64,000 nucleotides of DNA from Haemophilus parahaemolyticus (lineage in GTDB: Bacteria; Pseudomonadota; Gammaproteobacteria; Enterobacterales; Pasteurellaceae). Positions within the stretch are counted from its first letter, which is position 1, and each line of letters starts with the position of its first letter. The stretch spans positions 435,102 through 499,101 of the forward strand of contig NZ_MUXY01000001.1 of assembly GCF_002015035.1 (NCBI RefSeq). The letters are read 5' to 3'. The translations under genes were made by a program, and so were the position numbers. Of this stretch, positions 1 through 7,014 are shown in pieces. The notes below the pieces were generated by a model that had not been told where the DNA came from, did not search any database, and worked only from the letters and a program-made list of their open reading frames with translations.

Positions 1-2669
1 TGCAAAATGTGCAAGATGAGGCGCAATTAGGCAAGGAACTTCGATTGTTTCGCCATCGTGAAATGGCAACACTTAGCTTTATTCAATCGAACAAATTAGC
101 CAGCGTTGAGTTTGTTTTTCAAGCCCTTTCTGATTTGGCGGAGGCGATTATTTTACAGGCTCGTGATTGGCTCTATCAGCGTTGCTGTGCGGAATATGGC
201 GTGCCAATGAATAGTCTGAATGAGCCACAAGAGTTGCTGATTTTAGGAATGGGAAAATTGGGCGGACGGGAGCTAAATTTCTCGTCAGATATTGACCTGA
301 TTTTTGTCTACCCTGATGCAGGCGAAACCGTGGGTGGGCGGAAAGCGGTCGAAAATAGCAAGTTTTTTACCAGACTTGGGCAGCGTTTAATTCGGACATT
401 AGATGAAATAACTGCCGAGGGCTTTGCATATCGTACCGATATGCGGTTGCGCCCGTTTGGCGATAGCGGAGCATTAGTGCTTAGTTTTGCCTCAATGGAA
501 GACTATTACCAAGAGCAGGGGCGAGATTGGGAACGTTATGCGATGATTAAAGCGAAAATCTTGGGTGAAGATTTGAGCAATCTCAACCATCGCTATTTAA
601 AGCAGATGTTACGCCCATTCGTTTATCGCCGCTACTTGGATTTTAGTGCGATCCAATCGCTACGAGAAATGAAAGAGAAAATCAGCCGTGAGGTGGTTCG
701 TCGTAATCTGATAGATAACATCAAGCTGGGTGCAGGTGGCATTCGTGAAGTCGAATTTATCGTGCAAACCTTTCAAATGATGCGAGGTGGTCGCGATAAA
801 ATCTTGCAAGAACGCAGTCTATTGACTGTGTTACCTCGCTTGGCAGAGCTAAATTTACTGACTATAGAACAAGTAACAGATTTACGTACCGCATACCTAT
901 TCTTCCGCCAAGTGGAGAATGTGTTACAGGCGATTGATGATAAGCAAACCCAAACCTTGCCAACGGATGAACAAGCTCAGCAATGCCTGATGTTAGCTAC
1001 GCAGAAATATTTGATTGAAACTGAACAAGGAGAAATGTGGCTAGAGCACGCGATCCAAAATTGGGCGGATTTCTTGCAGGTGTTGGGGCAATATCAGGAA
1101 AAAGTGCGGGCGGTGTTTAATGCACTGATTGGGAAAGATGAAGAAGAAAATCCACCGCTTGTAAACGAGCAAATTACCTTATGGCGAGATATTTTGCATC
1201 TAGAAATGAGCGAAGAAGATTTGGTAAGCGTGCTGAAAGAGTATGCTGTGCAAGATGCGGATTATGCGGAGATTTTCCGCTGGCTTACCACAACGCTACA
1301 AGATTGGAGCCGTAAACCGATTGGCGTGCGTGGGCGTGAAGTGCTGAGAGTCTTGTTGCCGAAAATGCTTGATAAGATTTTCAGCCAACCGAATTATCTA
1401 ATTTTACTGCCTCGATTGCTCAAGATTTTGGATAAAATCACGACCCGAACTACCTATTTGGAGCTCCTTACGGAAAAAGAGAAGATCTTGCCACAGCTGA
1501 TTACACTTTGTGGTCAGTCGATTATGATTGCCGAGCAGATTGCCCGTTATCCAATGTTATTGGATGAATTGATGAGCAATAAAGGGCTTACGCAGGTGAT
1601 TGATTTCCGTGATTATGAGCCTGCATTGAACGACTATTTGGTTCGTATTCCTGAAGAGGACGAAGAGGCGTTGATTGATGCGTTGCGACAATTCAAACAG
1701 AGCCAGATTTTACGTATCGCCTCAGCTGATATTATGGGCGTGTTGCCTGTAATGAAAATTAGCGACCATCTCACGTACCTTGCCGAAGCGATTATCGGAG
1801 CGGTAGTAAATATGGCGTGGAAAGCTATGAGCCAACGGTTTGGCGTACCAGAGTATTTGGGCGAAAATGAAAAAGGTTTTGCGGTGATTGGCTACGGAAA
1901 ATTGGGCGGTATTGAGTTGGGCTACAATTCCGATTTAGACTTGGTTTTCCTACACAATGCCCCTGAAAATAGTGAAACAGTTGGCGGACGGAAATCGGTC
2001 TCTAGCCATCAGTTTTACTTGAAATTAGCTCAAAAAATTAACTCTATTTTTAACCTCAACACCAGTGCAGGTGTGTTATACGAAGTGGATATGCGGTTGC
2101 GACCATCAGGCGAAGCAGGGCTTTTAGTCAGTACTTTCAATGCCTACGATTTCTACCAGAAAAACGAGGCGTGGACGTGGGAAAGCCAAGCACTTGTGCG
2201 AGCAAGATGCGTGTATGGTACAGAAAATCTAAAAGCTGAATTTGATCAAATTCGTCAATCAACTTTAGCACAAAAACGTGATAAGGTGACGCTTAAAGCA
2301 GAAATTACAGGAATGAGAGCCAAAATGTATCAGCATTTAACCCAACCGCAAGCGGTCGAATTTAACTTAAAAACCGACAAAGGTGGCATTACTGATATTG
2401 AATTTATCGCCCAATATTTAGTGTTAGCAAATGCAGAAACCTCGCCAGAAATGGCGGTTTGGTCGGATAATGTCCGCATTTTCGACACGGCAATGGCGTA
2501 CGGCATTTTAACTGAACCAGCAGGTGAACAGCTCAAACATTGTTACACGGCAATGCGAAACCGTATTCATCACTTGAATTTATTACGCCAACCAAGTTGC
2601 GTACCGATGAGTGAATTTGAAGCAGAACGGGATTTTGTCGGGGAAATATGGTCGCAAATTTTTCAGTAA
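1..2669 (+). CDS. glnE: Bifunctional glutamine synthetase adenylyltransferase/adenylyl-removing enzyme, 5' partial
   Basis: Adds AMP to, and removes it from, glutamine synthetase, tuning ammonia assimilation to nitrogen status in the cytoplasm. Two nucleotidyltransferase domains are visible. The N-terminal (adenylyl-removing) one has GMGKLGGREL followed by SSDIDLIF near residue 80 of the visible part. The C-terminal (adenylylating) one has GYGKLGGIEL followed by NSDLDLVF near residue 630. Each is followed by an MRLRP motif. About 888 residues are visible, against roughly 950-980 in the family, and the frame is open to the left edge, so some 60-100 N-terminal residues lie outside the window. 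The GTG at position 9 is internal, not the start. The gene is intact as far as seen. Confidence 0.97.
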   Translation, partial: QNVQDEAQLGKELRLFRHREMATLSFIQSNKLASVEFVFQALSDLAEAIILQARDWLYQRCCAEYGVPMNSLNEPQELLILGMGKLGGRELNFSSDIDLIFVYPDAGETVGGRKAVENSKFFTRLGQRLIRTLDEITAEGFAYRTDMRLRPFGDSGALVLSFASMEDYYQEQGRDWERYAMIKAKILGEDLSNLNHRYLKQMLRPFVYRRYLDFSAIQSLREMKEKISREVVRRNLIDNIKLGAGGIREVEFIVQTFQMMRGGRDKILQERSLLTVLPRLAELNLLTIEQVTDLRTAYLFFRQVENVLQAIDDKQTQTLPTDEQAQQCLMLATQKYLIETEQGEMWLEHAIQNWADFLQVLGQYQEKVRAVFNALIGKDEEENPPLVNEQITLWRDILHLEMSEEDLVSVLKEYAVQDADYAEIFRWLTTTLQDWSRKPIGVRGREVLRVLLPKMLDKIFSQPNYLILLPRLLKILDKITTRTTYLELLTEKEKILPQLITLCGQSIMIAEQIARYPMLLDELMSNKGLTQVIDFRDYEPALNDYLVRIPEEDEEALIDALRQFKQSQILRIASADIMGVLPVMKISDHLTYLAEAIIGAVVNMAWKAMSQRFGVPEYLGENEKGFAVIGYGKLGGIELGYNSDLDLVFLHNAPENSETVGGRKSVSSHQFYLKLAQKINSIFNLNTSAGVLYEVDMRLRPSGEAGLLVSTFNAYDFYQKNEAWTWESQALVRARCVYGTENLKAEFDQIRQSTLAQKRDKVTLKAEITGMRAKMYQHLTQPQAVEFNLKTDKGGITDIEFIAQYLVLANAETSPEMAVWSDNVRIFDTAMAYGILTEPAGEQLKHCYTAMRNRIHHLNLLRQPSCVPMSEFEAERDFVGEIWSQIFQ

Positions 2670-2728
2670 AAACAACCGCTTGAAGTAGATAAGTAGCGTA
2701 TAATAAGCCAATTTTAAACGGAGGAAAG

Positions 2729-3106
2729 ATGGAATATCAATTTACCCATACGATGCACGGTGTGATTGCCCGTTGCTCAATGGATTACGAAGCATTTGCC
2801 CGTTGGCTAAACAATGAAATCGCAGGCGATCATAAAGCTTTAGATGCTATTTTAACTGAAATTGAACGTTGCAGAGTAGTTTATCCAAATCAGTATGAAT
2901 TTGTATTTGAAGGTAAGGAATACAGCCTCTATTTCACTAACGATGAAGTGATGGTGAAGGCGAATAATTTAGAAGATGATTTTGATGAATCTCTGATGGA
3001 AGAGGGCTTTAATTTCTATAACGAAGAGAGCATCGCCTTTTGCGGGCTAGATGATTTTGAAGCCTTTTTGAAAGCGTATCACAAATTTATGAAGACCTAT
3101 CATTAA
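2729..3106 (+). CDS. yacL: UPF0231 family protein YacL
   Basis: Small acidic cytoplasmic protein of 125 residues, similar in length and pattern to E. coli YacL. The conserved run near residues 68-103 ([10 protein letters not shown], then [20 protein letters not shown]) is the family hallmark. Function is unknown in any organism I know of. The start is supported by a strong ribosome-binding site (GGAGGA) six to seven bases upstream. It follows glnE by 59 bases, and a good TATAAT lies at 2699-2704, so it may have its own promoter. Confidence 0.9.
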   Translation: MEYQFTHTMHGVIARCSMDYEAFARWLNNEIAGDHKALDAILTEIERCRVVYPNQYEFVFEGKEYSLYFTNDEVMVKANNLEDDFDESLMEEGFNFYNEESIAFCGLDDFEAFLKAYHKFMKTYH

Positions 3107-3114
3107 GGAAAATA

Positions 3115-3203
3115 AAAAAGAGCGTTTAGCTTGATCTAATCTTTAATCAGTGAGAAATTTAGCCCAACCTTTTGGGATGCTGATCATTTAAAACGCTCTT
3201 TTT
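3115..3203. terminator. Bidirectional long-loop terminator between yacL and bioD
   Basis: AAAAAGAGCGTTT at 3115-3127 pairs with AAACGCTCTTTTT at 3191-3203, with a 63-base loop that itself contains short complementary words (AATCAG, CTGATC). It ends in T-tracts on both strands. It separates convergent yacL and bioD and reaches to within two bases of the bioD stop codon. Confidence 0.7.
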
Positions 3204-3204
3204 A

Positions 3205-3924
3205 TTATTCCTTGAAAAACGCTAACAATGTTTCAGGATGTTGAATGTACTGTGACAGATCCTTCTGTTCTGGATGCCCGATATAGGGAATTTGTCCGAG
3301 AAGCGGGGCGTGGATTTTTTGCTTAAGCATTTTAATTAATTCCATATAGTGTCGTAATCCAGGGTTGATGCGGTTTGCGACCCAACCTAAAAGCGGAACG
3401 CCGCTATCTTTAATTGCTTGAGCGGTCAGTAAAGCGTGGTTGGCACAGCCTTCTTTGATGCCGACAACTAAAATCACAGGCATATTATTTTTTTGTACCC
3501 AGTCAGCAAAACTCAAATCTTTGTTAATCGGAGTAAGCCAGCCGTAAGTGCCTTCCACTAAAATATTGTGGTAGCTATTTTGTAAGCGTGCGAGATCAAC
3601 ATCCAATTTTTCCACGTGAATATTTCGAACTGCATCAAGGGCAGCAAAAACAGGGGTGCTAGAATGAATAAAGGTGTAGCTGTTGATTTCACGATAGCCA
3701 ACAGGCACTGCAGTGCTGTTTAAAAGCGTGACAACATCGCTATTATCTTCGCTTGCATAGTCATCTAAATTTGGCTCTGTGGGTAATTCTTCTGCTCCCC
3801 CACAAGCGATTGGTTTATAAGGCACAGCCACGATATTATTTGCGGTCAAAACTTGCAATAATGCACGGGTTACAATCGTTTTGCCCACGTCGGTGTCTGT
3901 GCCTGTAATAAATAAAGAGGGCAT
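3205..3924 (-). CDS. bioD: ATP-dependent dethiobiotin synthetase
   Basis: Carboxylates 7,8-diaminopelargonate to dethiobiotin, the penultimate step of biotin synthesis, in the cytoplasm. It is 239 residues long. The P-loop GTDTDVGKT is at residues 7-15, and the family EG(A)GG-type loop appears as EGTYGW near residue 123. That loop deviates from the usual EGAGGW, which is typical of the second BioD paralogue in Pasteurellaceae. AAGGA lies six bases before the ATG. No other biotin gene is adjacent, so the gene sits alone rather than in a bioAFCD cluster. Whether it is the principal enzyme or the BioD2-type paralogue cannot be decided here. Confidence 0.92.
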   Translation of the reverse strand: MPSLFITGTDTDVGKTIVTRALLQVLTANNIVAVPYKPIACGGAEELPTEPNLDDYASEDNSDVVTLLNSTAVPVGYREINSYTFIHSSTPVFAALDAVRNIHVEKLDVDLARLQNSYHNILVEGTYGWLTPINKDLSFADWVQKNNMPVILVVGIKEGCANHALLTAQAIKDSGVPLLGWVANRINPGLRHYMELIKMLKQKIHAPLLGQIPYIGHPEQKDLSQYIQHPETLLAFFKE

Positions 3925-3978
3925 AGGGTATCCTTTGGTTAGCTGGTTTTTAATTCACCAAGAAATAAAATAGAAAAT

Positions 3979-3997
3979 GGTGGGCTTAAGACCCACC
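3979..3997 (-). terminator. Hairpin downstream of the ROK regulator gene
   Basis: GGTGGG at 3979-3984 and CCCACC at 3992-3997 form a short GC-rich stem. Read on the minus strand it is followed by ATTTTCTATTTT, an imperfect T-tract. It lies between the stop of the ROK gene and the start of bioD. Confidence 0.5.
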
Positions 3998-4027
3998 GGA
4001 TGAATACCCTTTAGTCTATCGAATTTT

Positions 4028-5230
4028 TTAATCAGGGATTATGTTCTTGATCAAACTTCCTTCATAAATTCCCTGTTTTATCATTGCACACGGGATCAAA
4101 GTGCAGTTTTTATCAAAATGGCTTGTCACTAATTGCACATTGAGATCGCGATTGATCATTTTTTCATTCAATTTTTGTGTGATTTGCTCAAAGAGAGGGG
4201 CTTTAATGCGTAGCAGTGGAGAATCAAACAAAATTTTTTCGGTAGAGAAAATATTGACTAAATTCATTAACATATAGGCTAAATTGCTACTAATATGCTC
4301 TAAAATAGCCAGTGCTGTTGGATTTTTTGCTTCCACTTGTTCGCAGAAATGGGTGATTTTTGTCTCTTTCAAATGCTCGTCATCCATCTCGCAGTTTTTG
4401 GGTAGATGTTTGTCGATCAATTGAATTAACGCCTGTAAACTTGCTTGATTGTTGAGTTGATAGCGTTCGATGCTGTCTAATTCAGGGTAAATCTCATCAC
4501 TTAATGCACTAAAACGAGGCATTAGCATATGATCTACATTCATATTTTGCTCGTGTAATAATGCACCTCGCAACAGAATGCTGAGACGGATGGCATCGTC
4601 AATTTGTAAGAAGATCACATTATCATCGCCAATTAAACTACCTAGCGTAGATTCTGCTAATAACCAGAGGTGGAAATGCTCATTGAGCAAAATTGGTTGA
4701 GAATAAACCACTTGTAATTTCTCTACGATGCGACATTTCAACGAATGCTGTCCAAGTTGAACAATGGTGTTTTTCTCAGCGTTAATGCGTCCAACGACAG
4801 CAATGGAAAGTGCGAGAATTTGTGCATCATTAAGCGGTTGATTTTGACGGAAAGTTTGCAAGTTTTCGGCAATAATCTCATCTAAGTTAGGATAATCGCT
4901 TAAAGAAAAGGTATAATCTTGGCGGTGAATGACTGAGCCATCTAATTTACAAAGCGAAATGGTAAGATGGTCTGCAAAAATCGTGAGGCAGAGCTGTTTC
5001 CAGAAAAAAGTAGAAACAGAAAGCCCGACTGCTGGTCTGCCGCGAGAGTTACAATCTTGCACGCTACGTTCTAAAATAAATTGTTTATCAATCAACAGTT
5101 TTGTAATGTTGGTAATTGAAGCGGGGGCAAGCCCTGAGAGTTTAGCAAGATCGGTACGAGAAATGAGTTCAAACTGTTCGGTTAGACGGTAAATATTGCC
5201 TATATTTTGAATTTTATTGCCAGTAATCAT
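4028..5230 (-). CDS. ROK-family transcriptional regulator (NagC/Mlc-like), zinc motif absent
   Basis: Probable sugar-responsive DNA-binding repressor of 400 residues. The N-terminal winged helix-turn-helix (about residues 8-75, with ISRTDLAKLSGLAPASITNI) is clearly of the NagC/Mlc type. The rest aligns in length and secondary pattern with the ROK sugar-kinase-like domain. The family's zinc site (a GH pair followed by CxCGxxGCxE) is not present: around residues 230-262 there are no cysteines. The inducer pocket is therefore diverged, and the ligand (GlcNAc-6-P, EIICB-Glc or other) cannot be inferred. It is divergent from rnd, with a CRP-type palindrome between them. No sugar operon adjoins it. 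Confidence 0.8.
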   Translation of the reverse strand: MITGNKIQNIGNIYRLTEQFELISRTDLAKLSGLAPASITNITKLLIDKQFILERSVQDCNSRGRPAVGLSVSTFFWKQLCLTIFADHLTISLCKLDGSVIHRQDYTFSLSDYPNLDEIIAENLQTFRQNQPLNDAQILALSIAVVGRINAEKNTIVQLGQHSLKCRIVEKLQVVYSQPILLNEHFHLWLLAESTLGSLIGDDNVIFLQIDDAIRLSILLRGALLHEQNMNVDHMLMPRFSALSDEIYPELDSIERYQLNNQASLQALIQLIDKHLPKNCEMDDEHLKETKITHFCEQVEAKNPTALAILEHISSNLAYMLMNLVNIFSTEKILFDSPLLRIKAPLFEQITQKLNEKMINRDLNVQLVTSHFDKNCTLIPCAMIKQGIYEGSLIKNIIPD

Positions 5231-5325
5231 TAATTGACGTTCTCCATAATTTATTTTTTATTTGCTCCATTTGTTTTTATATTTTGCGGGAATTTTGTAG
5301 AAGTACAACCAATTTATACGCATAA

Positions 5326-5341
5326 TGTGATCTAGTTCACA
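5326..5341. promoter_or_regulatory. CRP-cAMP binding site
   Basis: TGTGA-TCTAGT-TCACA is a full match to the CRP consensus half-sites with a six-base spacer. It lies in the 153-base gap between the divergent ROK regulator (start 5230) and rnd (start 5384), 43 bases before the rnd start codon. T at the third base of the half-site makes it an ordinary CRP site rather than a Sxy-dependent competence (CRP-S) site. Confidence 0.75.
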
Positions 5342-5383
5342 TATTTATTTTTAAATTTAAAGAAAATCACGAGAAAAGCCGAA

Positions 5384-6502
5384 ATGAATTCATCAATTCA
5401 CTACCTTTGGGTGGAAAATGAGCAGCAATTAGCTGAAGTTTGTCAAAGTGCCCGCCAAGTACCTGTAGTAGCGTTGGATACGGAATTTATCCGTGAGCGA
5501 ACTTTTTACCCGAAACTGGGACTAATTCAGCTATTTGATGGCAAGCAAGTCAGTTTGATTGATCCAACGACGATTAAAGATTTCAGTCCTTTTGTTGCGT
5601 TACTTGCCGATCAAGACGTTGCCAAAGTATTACATGCTTGCAGTGAAGATTTGGAAGTGTTTGAATGTGCTTTTAACCAATTGCCTACACCGTTGGTAGA
5701 TACGCAAGTAATGGCAACTTTCTTAAATTTAGGCACATCCGTTGGTTTTGCAAAATTGGTGTTGCATTATTTAGATGTTGAGCTCGACAAAGGAGCTTCG
5801 CGTACAGATTGGCTTGTGCGTCCATTAAGCGAAACCCAGTTGCAATATGCCGCGGCGGATGTGTGGTATTTATTGCCGATTTATCAGAAAATGCAGGCAG
5901 AATTGGCTCAAACAAATTGGCAAAATGCCGTGAATGAAGAGTGTTCCGCTTTTTTAACGAAGCGTGAATGCGAGGAAGATTTAGACAAAGCTTACATCAA
6001 AATTTCAAATGCGTGGCGGTTAGAACCGCAGCAGCTAGCTGTGTTAAAATTACTGGCAAAATGGCGGGCGGAAGAGGCACAAAGTCGCAATTTAGCTTTG
6101 AATTTTGTGGTAAAAGAATCGAATTTATATGAAATTGCTCGTATTTTGCCAAAAAATCCTTCGCAATTGTTAGATTTTATGCACCCGAATGAAGTACGTA
6201 GACATGGCAAAAAAATCTTACGTTTAGTAGAGCAAGGCTTGAATACCCCTACGGAGCTTCATCCTGCCAAAATTGTACGTTTAGTGGATGAGCCTAATTA
6301 CAAATATAGCTTAAAAGCCTTGCAGCAAAAGCTTGCCGAAATTCGACCGCTTGATCTGCCTGCTGAACTGGTGGCAAGCAAGCGTCAGTTAAATCAGCTA
6401 TTTAGTTGGCATATCAAAGGGCGATCTTCTGATCGTTTGCCAGAGTTATTATGCGGTTGGCGAAAAGAATATGGCGAGCAATTGGTGAATGTATTTAATT
6501 AA
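5384..6502 (+). CDS. rnd: Ribonuclease D
   Basis: 3'-to-5' exoribonuclease that trims tRNA precursors and other structured RNAs. It is 372 residues, the normal length. The DEDD exonuclease domain spans residues 1-175: LDTEF (D32, E34) is motif Exo I, HACSEDLEVF is Exo II, and the Y/D of LQYAAADVWYL is Exo III of the DEDDy type. One or two HRDC domains follow (about 210-290 and the C-terminus). It is the first gene of a co-directional run rnd-lrp-ftsK; the gap to lrp is 15 bases, with a modest ribosome-binding site. A CRP-type site precedes it. Confidence 0.95.
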   Translation: MNSSIHYLWVENEQQLAEVCQSARQVPVVALDTEFIRERTFYPKLGLIQLFDGKQVSLIDPTTIKDFSPFVALLADQDVAKVLHACSEDLEVFECAFNQLPTPLVDTQVMATFLNLGTSVGFAKLVLHYLDVELDKGASRTDWLVRPLSETQLQYAAADVWYLLPIYQKMQAELAQTNWQNAVNEECSAFLTKRECEEDLDKAYIKISNAWRLEPQQLAVLKLLAKWRAEEAQSRNLALNFVVKESNLYEIARILPKNPSQLLDFMHPNEVRRHGKKILRLVEQGLNTPTELHPAKIVRLVDEPNYKYSLKALQQKLAEIRPLDLPAELVASKRQLNQLFSWHIKGRSSDRLPELLCGWRKEYGEQLVNVFN

Positions 6503-6517
6503 AATGAGATAAACATT

Positions 6518-7000
6518 ATGGAAGCAAAAAAATTACCCCGTGCATTAGATGCAATTGATTTAAAAATCCTGAACGAACTTCAACGCAATGGCAAAATTTC
6601 TAACATCGAACTTTCTAAACGAGTAGGGCTTTCGCCAACGCCTTGTCTTGAACGGGTTAAACGTTTAGAAAAACAGAACGTGATTATGGGCTATCGTGCC
6701 TTGTTGAACCCTGAACTGCTGGAAGCACCGCTTTTAGTTATTGTGGAAATTACGCTAGTGCGTGGTAAGCCTGATGTATTTGAGGAATTTAACCAAGCGG
6801 TGCAGCAGCTAGATGAAATCCAAGAGTGCCATTTAGTTTCGGGCGATTTCGACTATTTACTCAAAACGAGAGTTGCCGATATGGCGGCTTATCGTAAATT
6901 ACTTGGTACAACGCTGTTACGTTTACCTGGTGTGAACGATACTCGCACTTATGTGGTAATGGAAGAAGTGAAACAGACAAATTATTTATTGCTTAAATAA
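6518..7000 (+). CDS. lrp: Leucine-responsive regulatory protein
   Basis: Global feast/famine regulator of amino-acid metabolism. It is 160 residues. The AsnC-type helix-turn-helix is at residues 12-65 (ISNIELSKRVGLSPTPCLERV), and the RAM ligand-binding domain is at about 75-155, including VSGDFDYLLKTRV. It lies immediately upstream of ftsK, the same order as in enterobacteria, which supports true Lrp rather than a paralogue. The 14-base gap to ftsK suggests co-transcription. Confidence 0.95.
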   Translation: MEAKKLPRALDAIDLKILNELQRNGKISNIELSKRVGLSPTPCLERVKRLEKQNVIMGYRALLNPELLEAPLLVIVEITLVRGKPDVFEEFNQAVQQLDEIQECHLVSGDFDYLLKTRVADMAAYRKLLGTTLLRLPGVNDTRTYVVMEEVKQTNYLLLK

Positions 7001-7014
7001 AAAAAGGAAACATT

